This document shows positions 29,604 to 40,662 of a stretch of 64,000 nt of DNA, piece after piece. A program made the translations under genes and the position numbers. Origin of the DNA: Rhodospirillales bacterium. GTDB lineage: Bacteria; Pseudomonadota; Alphaproteobacteria; Rhodospirillales; Shumkoniaceae. The notes beneath the pieces were generated by a model that worked only from the letters and a program-made list of their open reading frames with translations, was not told where the DNA came from and did no database searches. Location: NCBI GenBank assembly GCA_018432935.1, contig JAHDSF010000022.1, forward strand, positions 248,001 to 312,000. Direction: 5' to 3'. The stretch's first letter is position 1. The number at the start of each line of letters is the position of its first letter.

Positions 29604-30735
29604 CTCCCGCTCTCCGCGAAGAAGAGATCGAGAACGCGAGCGTAGACGGAAGTAACGCTCTCGAGGTCGGAAAGCCGCACGTTCTCGTCCGCCTTGTGGG
29701 CGGTGGCGCTGGTCAGCCCGAACTCGGCTACCGGGCAGAAGTCCTTGATGAAACGGGCATCCGAGGTGCCGCCCGAGGTATCCAGCCGGGGCGTGCGCCC
29801 GGTCTCCCGCTCAACCGCCGCCACCACCAGTGCGCTGAACCGGCCCGGCTCGACCAGGAAGGATTCGGCGGTCACCGTCGTTTCCAGCGCGAAGGCGCCG
29901 CCGACGCTTTCGCAGCGGGCACGGATCCATTCAACCAGGCCGGCGCCGGTGTGGCGGTCGTTGAAGCGGATGTTGAACGCGCCCCTGGCTTTGGCCGGGA
30001 TCACATTGGTGACGGGATTACCGACGTCAATCGAGGTGATCTCGGCGACGGAGGGCTGGAAATGCGGCGTGCCGTCATCCAGCGGCCCGCCGGCGACTTC
30101 CTGCAGTATCCGCATCAGGCGCGGGATCGGGTTGTCCGCCAAGTGGCCGTAGGCGGTATGACCCTGGACCCCGAAGGTGGTGATGACGCCGTTGAGGCTG
30201 CCGCGGCGTCCGATCTTGACCATCTCGCCGACGATTTCCGGATTGCTGGGCTCGCCGAGCAGGCAGGCATCGAGGACCTCGCCGTTCTCCTGCAGCCATT
30301 GCAGGACCCTGACGGTGCCGTTGCGGGCCGGCCCCTCCTCGTCGCAGGTGAGGAGGACGCTGATCGAGCCGTGCGGCGGACCACCGGCCACGAACCGCGA
30401 AATCGCCGCCAGGAAGCAGGCGACGCCGCCTTTCATGTCGGTAGCGCCGCGTCCCCACAAACGGCCGTCGGCAATCTCGGCGGCGAAGGGCGGGTGGGTC
30501 CACGCCGATTCGTCCCCCGCCGGGACCACGTCGAGATGGCCGGCGAAGCAGAAGTTGGGCGCCTGCTCGCCGAGGCGGGCATAGAGGTTGTCGACCTCCT
30601 CGAAGCGCAGCCGTCGGCATCGGAAGCCTAGTCCGGCCAGCACCTCCTGCGCGAGGTCGAGAACGCCGGCTTCGGCAGGCGTGACGCTGGGCCTGCAGAT
30701 CAGGGCCTGCGCCAGGCCAACGGGGTCGAGCGGTT

Positions 30736-30739
<4 letters not shown>
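29597..30739 (-). CDS. dapE: Succinyl-diaminopimelate desuccinylase
   Basis: Hydrolyses N-succinyl-LL-diaminopimelate in lysine and peptidoglycan synthesis. It is a 380-residue M20 di-zinc peptidase. Metal ligands are visible in [12 protein letters not shown] (His, Asp), [10 protein letters not shown] (bridging Asp), [12 protein letters not shown] (catalytic Glu-Glu) and a late His in [12 protein letters not shown]. The dimerisation lid has [16 protein letters not shown]. The GTG start at 30739 overlaps the dapD stop by four bases, marking a coupled dapD-dapE pair. Confidence 0.96.
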
Positions 30740-31578
<839 letters not shown>

Positions 31579-31645
31579 GCCCTCTCCCGCCCTGGCTCGG
31601 CCTGCACGATGCGAGCCGCCACCATGCGAAAGCCTTTCGGTGATG

Positions 31646-32344
31646 TCAACGGGCGGTGCCGACGACGTCGTCCAGCCACGCGGCGAGATCGTCGGCCACA
31701 TGATGGACGTGGCTGCCGGTTGCCCCGGCGCTTCCCCATTCGCTGTCGTTGCGAATCCATACCGTGGTCATGCCGAGGGCGGCCGCGGGCTCCAGGTTGC
31801 GCGCCATGTCCTCGACCATGACACAGCGGGCCGGGTCAAGGCGGTAGCGCGCAAGGATGCCATGATAAGCCTGCATCTGCGGCTTCGGACAGTAGTCGGC
31901 GGCGACGATGTCGAAGACGTCTTCGAACCGGTCCTGAACGCCGAGACGTCCCATCACCCGGCGCGCGTGCAGGACGGACGCGTTGGTGAAAACGATCTTG
32001 CGGCCGGGCAGGGCCGCCAGCGCGGCGTCGAGGCGGGGATTGGCGGTCACCGGGGTCAGGTCGACGTCGTGCACATAGTCCATGTACGCCGTGGGGTCGA
32101 TCCCGTGCAGCGTCATCAGACCGCGCAAGGTGGTGCCGTAAGTGTAGAAGTACTCTTTCTGCAACTTGCGCGCGCTCACCGCATCGACGCCCAGAAGCTC
32201 GGCGATGTAGCCGGCGATTCGCTGGTCGACTGCAAGGAATAGCCGGGCGCTCGAAGGATAGAGCGTGTTGTCGAGATCGAAGATCCAGGCCTCGGCCGCT
32301 GCCAGCTCGGGCAACGGCAGGCCGCCTTGTCGGGAAGCTGCCAT
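31646..32344 (-). CDS. HAD-superfamily pyrimidine 5'-nucleotidase
   Basis: A 232-residue haloacid dehalogenase-like phosphatase of the SDT1/YjjG-like pyrimidine nucleotidase group. Motif I is FDLDNTLYP (nucleophile Asp), motif II is FTNAS, and motif III/IV is [10 protein letters not shown] and [13 protein letters not shown]. The SDT1-type insert [17 protein letters not shown] is present. The ATG at 32344 is chosen; the frame upstream runs into the promoter region. This type is often next to dapD in alphaproteobacteria, though no biochemical link is known to me. Confidence 0.9.
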   Translation of the reverse strand: MAASRQGGLPLPELAAAEAWIFDLDNTLYPSSARLFLAVDQRIAGYIAELLGVDAVSARKLQKEYFYTYGTTLRGLMTLHGIDPTAYMDYVHDVDLTPVTANPRLDAALAALPGRKIVFTNASVLHARRVMGRLGVQDRFEDVFDIVAADYCPKPQMQAYHGILARYRLDPARCVMVEDMARNLEPAAALGMTTVWIRNDSEWGSAGATGSHVHHVADDLAAWLDDVVGTAR

Positions 32345-32475
32345 CGCGCGGCACGTTGACCAAAACGGCCCTTCGGCGCAAGGATTTTTGCGGGCGAGGC
32401 CGGCAAGTTTTATGTTTCTTTTAAGCGAAGGTAGGTTAACGTCAAACAGGGAGATCAGATCCAAGGAACCCTCGA

Positions 32476-34182
32476 ATGGAATCGGACGGGACACAGTCCT
32501 CCGGTGCTCGTTACGAGAGGGATCGTTTTGTCGCGCTGGCGTTCTGCTGGGCCGACTTCCTGGTCGAAGCCGATCCGGAGCGCAGGATCGTGTTCGCCGC
32601 CGGACCCACCGAGTCGATTCTCGGCGTGGCTTCGTCGGCGCTGATCGGCACCGAGCTGCAGAGCATGATCGCCGAAAGCGACCGCCCCCTGGTCGAGCAG
32701 CTGTTCCTGGTGGCCCAGCGGCGGGGCCGCATCGAGAACGTCACCGTGCGGCTGCAGGGCGTCCATGGATTGACCCAGCCGCTGAGTCTGGCAGGCTACT
32801 GCCTTGCCGATCTCGGCAGTCACTACTTCCTGGCCTTCCGCGCCAATCACTCGCTGCCCTCCCGCACACGCTCGGGTGACCGGCCGGGGCGCGATCTGGG
32901 GACCGGGCTGCTCGAGGGCGGCAGCTTCTCCGACGTCGTCGCGGCGCGCATCAACGCGTTCAGGAAATCGGGCCAAGACGTGCAGGTGAGCCTGCTGTCG
33001 CTGGATGGTTTCGAGGCGTTGCACGAGCGTCTCTCTCCGGCCGACCAGGACAACCTGACCCGTACCGTCGCCGCGACCCTGCGGGCGAGTTCGGCCGGTG
33101 GCGATTCAGCGGCGATCCTCGACCCCGGCAAGTTCTCCCTGCTGCACGAGGCCAGCCTCGACATCAGGCAGCTTGCCCAGCAAATCGGCGATTTCGCACG
33201 GCAATCCGATCCCCTCGGCGAGGGCGTCACGGTCGAATCGGCAACCATCGGGGTCGACGATCCGTCGGTCAGCGACGAGGACCTTGCGAACAGCCTTCTC
33301 TACACCTTCAACCGGTTCCGCGATACCAGTGGCGGCGGTTTCTCTCTGGCGAAGCTGTCGACCAACATTTCGACCCTGATGTCGGAGGCGGTGAACTCGG
33401 TCAACGCCTTCCGCAGGGTCGTCGCCAGCGGCGAGTTCGACGTCGCCTTCCAGCCGATCGTCAATGCCAACTCCGGCGAGATCCATCACTACGAAGGCCT
33501 GTGCCGGTTCCGCGGCGAGATGGGAGAGGGCTCGCCCTACCGCCACATCGCCTTCGCCGAAGAGACCGGCCTGATCTGGCAGTTCGACCTCGCCATGGTC
33601 CGCAAGGTGGTGGAATGGATGGCGGTTGCCACCGCAAAGAACCGAACCGGCATCGCGGTCAACGTGTCGGGACATTCGGTGGGGACGTTCGCTTACGCCA
33701 ACGAACTGCACAAGCTGCTGCGCCAGAACATGTGGACGCGCGGCCAACTCCTGTTCGAGATTACCGAATCGGCGCGGATGTCGGATCTCGAATCGGCGAA
33801 CGGCTTCATTGCCAGCCTGCGCAACGAAAGCTACAGGGTCTGCCTGGACGATTTCGGCGCCGGCGCCGCCAGCTTCCAGTACCTGTCGGCGCTTGATGTC
33901 GATGTCGTCAAGCTCGATGGCAGCGCCGTCCGCAATGCGCAGCGAGCCGCCAAGGGCGAGGCCTTCCTGACCGCTTTGGCCCGGCTGTGCAACAGCCTCG
34001 GCGTCGAGACGATCGCCGAGATGATCGATACCCCCCGGGGGCTGGATTTCGTCCGCAAATGCGGCATCCAGTACGTCCAGGGGTTCCTGTTCGGTCGGCC
34101 GTCGAGACGGCTTGAGGACTTCGATCCGCTTCCGCAAGGGCAGCTGTTCGGGGGTGCGCGCCCGGCCGCACGTCGAGGCTAG
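32476..34182 (+). CDS. PAS-EAL protein, putative c-di-GMP phosphodiesterase
   Basis: A 568-residue cytoplasmic protein. A PAS-like sensor (about 18-120, FLVEADPERRIVFAAG) precedes a middle region (about 150-300) resembling a degenerate GGDEF fold without the motif. The EAL domain covers about 305-550. Conserved EAL residues are visible: Glu in YEGLCRF (EGL instead of EAL), Asn in IAVNVSGHS, Glu in FEITESA, Asp-Asp in LDDFGAG, Lys in VVKLDG and Gln in VQGFLFGRP. Catalytic activity is therefore plausible. The start follows AAGGAA. It is 36 bases upstream of a diguanylate cyclase gene. Confidence 0.9.
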   Translation: MESDGTQSSGARYERDRFVALAFCWADFLVEADPERRIVFAAGPTESILGVASSALIGTELQSMIAESDRPLVEQLFLVAQRRGRIENVTVRLQGVHGLTQPLSLAGYCLADLGSHYFLAFRANHSLPSRTRSGDRPGRDLGTGLLEGGSFSDVVAARINAFRKSGQDVQVSLLSLDGFEALHERLSPADQDNLTRTVAATLRASSAGGDSAAILDPGKFSLLHEASLDIRQLAQQIGDFARQSDPLGEGVTVESATIGVDDPSVSDEDLANSLLYTFNRFRDTSGGGFSLAKLSTNISTLMSEAVNSVNAFRRVVASGEFDVAFQPIVNANSGEIHHYEGLCRFRGEMGEGSPYRHIAFAEETGLIWQFDLAMVRKVVEWMAVATAKNRTGIAVNVSGHSVGTFAYANELHKLLRQNMWTRGQLLFEITESARMSDLESANGFIASLRNESYRVCLDDFGAGAASFQYLSALDVDVVKLDGSAVRNAQRAAKGEAFLTALARLCNSLGVETIAEMIDTPRGLDFVRKCGIQYVQGFLFGRPSRRLEDFDPLPQGQLFGGARPAARRG

Positions 34183-34218
34183 CAGCCCATTCGGGACAAG
34201 TGTAACCTCCAGGATGCC

Positions 34219-35913
34219 ATGATCGAAATGCCCATCGACTCACTGCAGGCGGACCCCCTCGAGGATGCGAATCGGATGCTGGCCGACTATCCCGGCGCGG
34301 CATGCGCCGTCGACGCGCGCGGGAGGGTGGTCGCCGTCAGCGGCAGCGTCGGGGCGCTGCTCGGCGAAAGCGCCGGCGAACTTGCCGGGGATGTCGCCGC
34401 GGTAGTCGCCAAGGCGCTGCGGACGGCGACGATCGAGCTGGCGACGGTGAGCCTGCCGGGGTCCGCCGCCGGCACGCTGCTCGAGATCACCGTGGTCCCG
34501 TGGCGCGACGGCGGCGCCGTCGTCCTCACCCGCGACGCGACGATGGAGCGGAACCTGCGTTCGGCGCTTGTCGATTCACGGCTTCGCTACAAGGATCTGG
34601 TCGAGATCTCCAGCGATTTCGCCTGGGAGGTCGGGGCTGACGGAACGTTTGCCTTCGTCACCCCGCGCGGCGCCCTTGGCTACCAGGCCAACCAGCTTGT
34701 CGGACACCGCCCCGCGGAGCTGGCGGCCGACGGCAAGGACGGCGAGCTGGTGCCGTTCCAGGCCACCCGCCGCATGGAGGACGTCGAGATCTGGCTTCGC
34801 CGCGCGGACGGCACGCTGGCCTGTGTCCTCGCCTCGAGTCTGCCGATGATCGGCGAGGACGGGAGCTGGCGCGGCGCACGCGGCGTCTGCCGCGACGTCA
34901 CCGAAGAGCGCGAACGAGAGCTGGCGCTCAGCCGCGCCCGTCACCGCGAGCAGGTGATGAACGTCATCATGCGGAGCATCCGCGAGGAGTTGGAGCCGAC
35001 CCGGATGCTGACGGCGGCGGCGGGCGCGGTGGTGAAGGTGATCGGCGTCGCCGGCTGCGGCATGTTCCGCTTCCGCGGCGACGAGGGAATCGTCCTCGGC
35101 GCCAGCGCGGGCGTCGAGCTGCCGGAGGCGGAACTGGCAGAGAAGGTCGGTCAGGCCGGGGACTGGCTGCGCGAGGCCAGTTTCATCTGGGAGCCGTGGA
35201 GCATCCTGGCGGTGCCGACCTCGCACCGCCACGCCATCAACGGGGCGTTCTGCGTGTGGAAGGCCGCCGATCCCGACGCCTGGAGCGGCGACGATCGGGT
35301 TCTCGTCAGCGACGTCGCCAACCAGATCGGCATCATCAACGAGCAGATCTCGAGCCACGAGCGGATCCTGCGGTTGTCGCGCACCGACGATCTGACGGGT
35401 TTCCTGAACCGCCGCGCCTTCTACAAGGAGGAGTTGCCGCGCCGTCTCAAGCGCCTGAACCGGTCTCAGCGGACCGCTGCGCTGATGTTCATCGACATGG
35501 ACAACTTCAAGCTGGTCAACGACGTCCACGGCCACCAGACCGGAGACGAGGCGATCCTGTGCCTGCGCAACGTGCTGGTGAAGAACACGCGGCCGGAGGA
35601 CCTAGTCTCGCGCCTCGGCGGCGACGAGTTCGCCTTGTGGCTGGAGGGTGGCGTGACCGAGGACGTGGTGATCCGCCGCGTCACGGCGCTGATCAAGGCT
35701 TGCGATGCGCTGCGGGTTTATTCGGGAAGCCCCGACAAGCCGCTCGGGGTTTCGATCGGCGTGGCGATGTACCGGGCTGGTTCGGAGGAAAGCGTCGACG
35801 ATCTGCTGACACGGGCGGACGAGGCGATGTACGAAGCCAAGCGGGGCGGCAAGGGCAGCTTCCGCATGGCGCCGATGCCGGGGGCGGCGATTGCCGCCGA
35901 GCCGGCCAGCTGA
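34219..35913 (+). CDS. PAS-GAF-GGDEF diguanylate cyclase
   Basis: A 564-residue protein with two PAS-type domains (about 20-115 and 120-235, the second with DLVEISSDFAWEVGADGTF and GARGVCRDVTEERE). A GAF-like domain (about 235-385) and a GGDEF domain (about 395-550) follow. The active-site loop RLGGDEFALWL is intact, and RPED five residues before it is the inhibitory I-site. A DGC that is feedback-controlled by its product is expected. No TM segments are seen. Its partner upstream carries an EAL domain, so synthesis and breakdown of c-di-GMP may be controlled from one transcript. Confidence 0.94.
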   Translation: MIEMPIDSLQADPLEDANRMLADYPGAACAVDARGRVVAVSGSVGALLGESAGELAGDVAAVVAKALRTATIELATVSLPGSAAGTLLEITVVPWRDGGAVVLTRDATMERNLRSALVDSRLRYKDLVEISSDFAWEVGADGTFAFVTPRGALGYQANQLVGHRPAELAADGKDGELVPFQATRRMEDVEIWLRRADGTLACVLASSLPMIGEDGSWRGARGVCRDVTEERERELALSRARHREQVMNVIMRSIREELEPTRMLTAAAGAVVKVIGVAGCGMFRFRGDEGIVLGASAGVELPEAELAEKVGQAGDWLREASFIWEPWSILAVPTSHRHAINGAFCVWKAADPDAWSGDDRVLVSDVANQIGIINEQISSHERILRLSRTDDLTGFLNRRAFYKEELPRRLKRLNRSQRTAALMFIDMDNFKLVNDVHGHQTGDEAILCLRNVLVKNTRPEDLVSRLGGDEFALWLEGGVTEDVVIRRVTALIKACDALRVYSGSPDKPLGVSIGVAMYRAGSEESVDDLLTRADEAMYEAKRGGKGSFRMAPMPGAAIAAEPAS

Positions 35914-35980
35914 TGCCGAGGGCAACCTTGTCCGGCCGGGATCACGAAGGTAGACGATAACAGAGGGCACCATTCCGGCC

Positions 35981-37294
35981 ATGCGATTCAGGCACGCGAT
36001 CACGGAGGCGGTGGTCAAGGTGTGGAGGAGACTGCGGGAGGGCTTGTTCGAGGGCGGGAGCATCACGTACGAGAGCGCCCGTGATCTCGCCAACAACGAG
36101 GATCCGCAGATTCGCGCCTGTCTTGCTGCCCGTACCGACATCAAGCCCGAGATCCTCTACTACCTGGCGGAAGACCCCTCGCCCGATGTGCGGAGGGCGA
36201 TCGCCACCAACACCACCGCGCCGCGCCAAGCGGACCTCTTGCTGGCTCGGGACACGGACCCGTCGGTCCGCTACAGCCTCGCCGGCAAGATCGCGTCCCT
36301 CACCCCCACCCTCAGCAGCGAGGAGCATAGCCGGCTGCAGAAGCTGGCCTACGAGGTTCTGGAGATCCTGGCCCGCGACCAGGTCACCCGGGTGCGGCAG
36401 ATCATAGCCGAGACGCTCAAGGACGTCGCCAACGCGCCGCCGCACGTGATCCGCCAGCTGGCGCGCGATGCCGAGCTGGTCGTCTGCTCTCCGGTGCTCG
36501 AGCATTCGCCGGTACTGACCGACGAGGACCTCCTCGATATCATCGCTCACGGTCCGGTCCGGGGCGCGTTGAGCGCGATCGCCAGACGCGCCTCGCTTTC
36601 CGAGGCGGTTTCCGACAGGGTCTGTCGTTCGACCGACGAGGAGGCGATCGGCATCCTGCTCGCCAACCCGAGCGCCCAGGTACGCGAGGAGACGCTGGAT
36701 TATCTCGTCGACCGCGCGGTCGACATCGAAAGCTGGCATGCCTCGCTCGCCCGCAGGCCGAACCTGTCGGCGGGCGCCGCGGCGCGCATGGCGCGCTACG
36801 TGGCGGACAACCTGCTCGACGTGCTGGCGAGCCGGGAGGATCTCGACCGCGCCACCGTCGAGGCGGTCAGCAGCGAGGTGCGTCGTCGCCTCGAGGCGAA
36901 ACCCGCGGCGGCAGCCGATGCCGCTGCGCGGGACCCGGACGGTCCGCTCAGCCGGGCGCATCGCCTTCGCAAGGCGGGCAAGCTGAACGAGGTTGCCGTG
37001 CTGCGGGCGGTCGAGTCGCGGGACATCCCGTTCGTCCAGGCGGCGATCTCGGTCCTGAGCGGCCTGCCGCTCCCCGTGGTTGCGAAGATCTTCGCAACCC
37101 GCAGCGCGAAGGGCGTCCTCGCCGCCGGGTGGAAGGCGGGCCTGTCGGCCCAGGCCGCCCTGGTGCTGCAGAGCTCGGCGGCCAGCATCAGCCCGCTCGA
37201 CATCCTGCGCCCGACCGACGAGGGAAAGTACCCGCTCTCCCGCGAGGACATGATGTGGCAGCTCGACTTCTTCAGCGACCTCGCGGGCGCCTAG
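35981..37294 (+). CDS. DUF2336 helical-repeat protein
   Basis: A 437-residue protein built of ARM/HEAT-like helical repeats, typical of DUF2336. Segments such as LANNEDPQIRACLAARTDIKP, LAEDPSPDVRRAIATNTTAP and LARDTDPSVRYSLAGKI show the repeat. The family is found almost only in alphaproteobacteria and has no firm biochemical role. It lies 67 bases downstream of the diguanylate cyclase in the same direction. That suggests it may be part of the same signalling unit, but this is only positional. Confidence 0.88.
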   Translation: MRFRHAITEAVVKVWRRLREGLFEGGSITYESARDLANNEDPQIRACLAARTDIKPEILYYLAEDPSPDVRRAIATNTTAPRQADLLLARDTDPSVRYSLAGKIASLTPTLSSEEHSRLQKLAYEVLEILARDQVTRVRQIIAETLKDVANAPPHVIRQLARDAELVVCSPVLEHSPVLTDEDLLDIIAHGPVRGALSAIARRASLSEAVSDRVCRSTDEEAIGILLANPSAQVREETLDYLVDRAVDIESWHASLARRPNLSAGAAARMARYVADNLLDVLASREDLDRATVEAVSSEVRRRLEAKPAAAADAAARDPDGPLSRAHRLRKAGKLNEVAVLRAVESRDIPFVQAAISVLSGLPLPVVAKIFATRSAKGVLAAGWKAGLSAQAALVLQSSAASISPLDILRPTDEGKYPLSREDMMWQLDFFSDLAGA

Positions 37295-37315
37295 ACCAAG
37301 ACCTGATCCGCCGCC

Positions 37316-38218
37316 TCACGCGCCGCGGATGAGGGTTCCCGCGCCGTGGCCGGTGAACATCTCGACCAGAATCGCATGCGGCACCCGGCCGTCGATGATG
37401 ACGGCGCCGTCGACGCCGGCGCGCACCGCCGCCATGCAGGTCTGGACTTTCGGGATCATGCCGCCCTTGATGACCCCGGTGCCGATCAGCCGCTCGGCGT
37501 CGCCAAGCGTCAGCTCAGAGATCAAGGTGCCGTTGCCGTCGAGAACCCCGACCACATCGGTCAGCAGCAGCAGCCGCTTGGCGGCCACCGCGCCGGCCAC
37601 CGCGCCGGCCACCGTGTCGGCGTTGATGTTCAGCGTCTCGTGATCGGGGCCGATGCCGATCGGCGCGATCACCGGGATGATGTCGGATTCCTTGAGCACG
37701 CGGAGCACATGGGGATCGACCTCGCTGGGCTCGCCGACGAGGCCGAGATCGAGCACCCTCTCGATGTTGGAATCGGGGTCCTTCTTGGTGCGGCGTAGCC
37801 GTTCGGCGCGGACCATGCTGCAGTCCTTGCCGGAGAGGCCGACGGCGCGACCCCCCATCTCGTTGATGGCGGAGACGATCTGCTTGTTGATGGCGCCCGA
37901 CAGCACCATCTCGACCACCTCGACGGTCGCCTTGTCGGTGACCCGCAGGCCGTCGACGAACTCGCTTTTGATCTGGAGCTTCTGCAGCATGGCGCCGATC
38001 TGAGGGCCGCCGCCGTGGACCACGATCGGGTTCATGCCCACCTGCTTCAGCAGCACGACGTCCCGCGCGAAGTCCTTCGCCAGTTCCTCTTCGCCCATGG
38101 CATGGCCGCCGTATTTGACGACGATCGTCTGGCCGGCGTAACGCCGCATGTACGGCAGCGCCTCCGAGAGCAACTGCGCCTTTTCCAGATACGCCTGGCG
38201 GTTCTCGGTCTCGGTCAT
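37316..38218 (-). CDS. argB: Acetylglutamate kinase
   Basis: Phosphorylates N-acetylglutamate, the second arginine step. It has 300 residues, with [25 protein letters not shown] and [46 protein letters not shown] and [14 protein letters not shown] follow. The N-terminal helix ([14 protein letters not shown]) is that of hexameric, arginine-inhibited, PII-responsive enzymes. It follows engB in the same direction, 16 bases apart, and is convergent with the DUF2336 gene. Confidence 0.97.
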   Translation of the reverse strand: MTETENRQAYLEKAQLLSEALPYMRRYAGQTIVVKYGGHAMGEEELAKDFARDVVLLKQVGMNPIVVHGGGPQIGAMLQKLQIKSEFVDGLRVTDKATVEVVEMVLSGAINKQIVSAINEMGGRAVGLSGKDCSMVRAERLRRTKKDPDSNIERVLDLGLVGEPSEVDPHVLRVLKESDIIPVIAPIGIGPDHETLNINADTVAGAVAGAVAAKRLLLLTDVVGVLDGNGTLISELTLGDAERLIGTGVIKGGMIPKVQTCMAAVRAGVDGAVIIDGRVPHAILVEMFTGHGAGTLIRGA

Positions 38219-38234
38219 CTCTCCACCCTTCGCA

Positions 38235-38894
38235 TCAGGTCCAACGTTCGGTGAGTGCGGCCAGCGCGGCGCGCACCTCGGGAATGCCCTGGCCGGTTGC
38301 CGAACTGGTCGCGAGGACATCGGGGTGCGCCGCCGTATGGGACGGGATCGCCTGGGCGACCGCGGCCGTCACGCGCGCCAGGGACTCCGGCCCCACCTTG
38401 TCGCTCTTGGTGAGCACAATCTGATAGGACACCGCAGCCTTGTCCAGCATGGTCATGACATCCTGGTCCGCCTTCTTAAGGCCGTGCCGGGCGTCGATCA
38501 ACAGGCAGACGCGCCGAAGCGGCGTGCGTCCGCGCAAATACGCCATGACCAGGCGGGTCCAGCCCTCGACCAGCGCCTTGGGGGCCTGGGCGAAGCCGTA
38601 GCCGGGAAGGTCCGCCAGCGTCAGCGCACCGCCGAGGTCGAAGAAGTTGATCTGCTGGGTGCGTCCAGGCGTGTTCGAGGTCCGGGCCAGCGTCTTGCGG
38701 CCGGTCAGCGCGTTGACGAGGCTCGACTTGCCGACGTTGGAGCGGCCGGCGAAGGCGACCTCGGGCAGGGTCGCCGCGGGGACCTGATCGGAGCGGGCGG
38801 CGCCGCGGACAAAGCTGCACTCGCGGGCGAACAGCTTGCGTCCCCGTTCCAGCGCCAGGGCGGTCTCCTCGTCGGTGTGCGAGGCCGGATCCAC
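38235..38894 (-). CDS. engB: Ribosome-biogenesis GTPase EngB (YsxC/YihA)
   Basis: A 219-residue TrmE-Era-like GTPase needed for 50S assembly. G1 is [17 protein letters not shown]2 is the Thr in [12 protein letters not shown]3 is [11 protein letters not shown] and G4 is [10 protein letters not shown] at 38894 is chosen because GAGGAGG stands 6-8 bases before it. The start is 25 bases after the yidC stop; the order yidC-engB-argB is common in alphaproteobacteria. Confidence 0.96.
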   Translation of the reverse strand: MDPASHTDEETALALERGRKLFARECSFVRGAARSDQVPAATLPEVAFAGRSNVGKSSLVNALTGRKTLARTSNTPGRTQQINFFDLGGALTLADLPGYGFAQAPKALVEGWTRLVMAYLRGRTPLRRVCLLIDARHGLKKADQDVMTMLDKAAVSYQIVLTKSDKVGPESLARVTAAVAQAIPSHTAAHPDVLATSSATGQGIPEVRAALAALTERWT

Positions 38895-38919
38895 GGTCGA
38901 GCCTCCTCGTGCCGCAGCG

Positions 38920-40641
38920 TCACTTCTTGTGGTTGAAGGCCCCGGCGCGCTTCATGATCACCCACTGCTGCAGGATCGACAGCGTGTTGTTCCACGCCCA
39001 GTAGATCACCAGTCCCGCCGAGAACTGCGCCAGCATGACAGTGAAGATCACCGGCAGGAACATGAACACCTTGGCCTGGATCGGATCGGCCGGTGCCGGG
39101 TTCAGCTTCTGCTGCAGGAACATGGTGATGCCCATCACCAGCGGCCACGCGCCGATCATCAGGAAGCTGGGCGGCGCCCAGTCGATCAGCCCGAACAAAT
39201 TGAAGATGGTGGTCGGATCGGGCGCCGAAAGATCGTGGATCCAGCCGAAGAACGGGGCGTGACGCATCTCGATGGTGACGTACAGCACCTTGTAGAGCGC
39301 GAAGAACACCGGGATCTGGATCAGGATCGGCAGACAGCCCGAGGCCGGGTTGGCCTTCTCGCGCTTATAGAGCGCCATCATCTCCTGGTTCATCCGCTGG
39401 CGATCGTCGCCGCAGCGCTCGCGGATCTTCACCATCTCCGGCTGCAGCATCTTCATCTTGCTCATTGCCCGGTACGACTTGTTGGCGAGCGGGAACATGA
39501 TGAGCTTGATGAGGACGGTGAGGAGAAGGATGGCGACGCCGAAGTTGCCGACGTGATTGCGGATGAAATCGAGGATGTAGAAGATCGGCTTGGTCAGGTA
39601 GAAGAACCAGCCGAAATCGATCGCCAGATCCAGACGCTGGATGCCGAGCTTGTCGGAGTAGGCGTCGAGCAGCTTCACTTCCTTGGCGCCGGCGAACACG
39701 CGCGATTCGACGCTGGCCGATGCGCCGGGCGCGATCGCCACGGCCTCGCCGGTGGTGTCGACCTGATAGCGGTCGAGGCTGCCCTCGGTCTGGTGGAAGA
39801 AGCGGGCCGTCACCGGCATGCTCTGATCGGGGATGATGGCGACCAGCCAGTACTTGTCGGTAATGCCGATCCAGCCGCCGGTCGTCTTCTGCTCGATCTT
39901 CGACTCGTCCTTGATGTCTTTGTAGTCGACCTCTTTCAGGGTGCCGTCGAACACCCCGACCAAACCCTCGTGAAGGATGTAGAAGCCCTCGGTCTTGGGA
40001 GTCCCGAGGCGGGAGGACAGCTGGTAGGGGTGCAGGCGCACCGGCTCGGCGCCGCGGTTTTCGACCGTCTGGGTGACGGTGAACAGGTAGTCGCGGTCGA
40101 GCGTGTAGGTCCGCTTGAAGAGGAGGCCGCCGGTTTCGAGCGACAGGGTCACCGGCTCGCCGGGCCGCAGTACCGTGCGGTCGGCTGTCCACACCGCATC
40201 ACGGTCCGGCACTGCCGCGTTGCCGGCCGGCACCCAACCGACCTCGGTGAAATAGGCGTGCTCGGTGCCCGAGGGGCTGAGGAGCACGATCTCCGGGCTC
40301 GCCGGATTGGGTGTCTCGTGGTAGTCGACCAGAGTGAGATCGTCGAGGCGGCCGCCCTTCAGCGAGATCGAGCCGTGCAGGCGCGGCGATTCGATCTGCA
40401 CCCGCGGGGTCTGAGCCAGAATGCTCCCGCGGTCGGCAGCCTGCGGCGCCTGGACCGCACCTGCCTGGGGCGGCGCCGGAACGGCCACGTTCCCCGGGGC
40501 GGCAGGGGCCGGAGTCGCCTCCGTTGTCTGCTGCGGCTGAGGCTGCTGCTGCGGCTGCTTGTTGCCGTACAGCAGGTCGAATCCCAGCATGATCGCGACC
40601 GACAGCACGATCGCCAGGATCAGGTTCTTGTTGTCGACCAT
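38920..40641 (-). CDS. yidC: Membrane protein insertase YidC
   Basis: A 573-residue Gram-negative Oxa1/YidC insertase. The N-terminal TM (NLILAIVLSVAIMLGFDLLY) is followed by a Gln/Pro-rich linker (about 28-55) and the large periplasmic beta-sandwich P1 (about 60-340). The five-TM core follows with the conserved cytoplasmic hairpin MKMLQPEMVKIRERCGDDRQ and NPASGCLPILIQIPVFFALY. It inserts and folds inner-membrane proteins with or without Sec. It lies downstream of yidD and rnpA. Confidence 0.98.
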   Translation of the reverse strand: MVDNKNLILAIVLSVAIMLGFDLLYGNKQPQQQPQPQQTTEATPAPAAPGNVAVPAPPQAGAVQAPQAADRGSILAQTPRVQIESPRLHGSISLKGGRLDDLTLVDYHETPNPASPEIVLLSPSGTEHAYFTEVGWVPAGNAAVPDRDAVWTADRTVLRPGEPVTLSLETGGLLFKRTYTLDRDYLFTVTQTVENRGAEPVRLHPYQLSSRLGTPKTEGFYILHEGLVGVFDGTLKEVDYKDIKDESKIEQKTTGGWIGITDKYWLVAIIPDQSMPVTARFFHQTEGSLDRYQVDTTGEAVAIAPGASASVESRVFAGAKEVKLLDAYSDKLGIQRLDLAIDFGWFFYLTKPIFYILDFIRNHVGNFGVAILLLTVLIKLIMFPLANKSYRAMSKMKMLQPEMVKIRERCGDDRQRMNQEMMALYKREKANPASGCLPILIQIPVFFALYKVLYVTIEMRHAPFFGWIHDLSAPDPTTIFNLFGLIDWAPPSFLMIGAWPLVMGITMFLQQKLNPAPADPIQAKVFMFLPVIFTVMLAQFSAGLVIYWAWNNTLSILQQWVIMKRAGAFNHKK

Positions 40642-40662
40642 CTCGTTCGCCTCAAAGCGCCA

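Noticed and set aside
32345-32475. CtrA-type site (TTAA twice) in the promoter of the EAL protein
   Set aside because: The two TTAA are 11 bases apart, not the seven expected for CtrA.
33480-33520. EGL in place of EAL read as an inactive phosphodiesterase
   Set aside because: Only the Glu of the motif binds metal; the other metal and catalytic residues are visible, so inactivity cannot be claimed.
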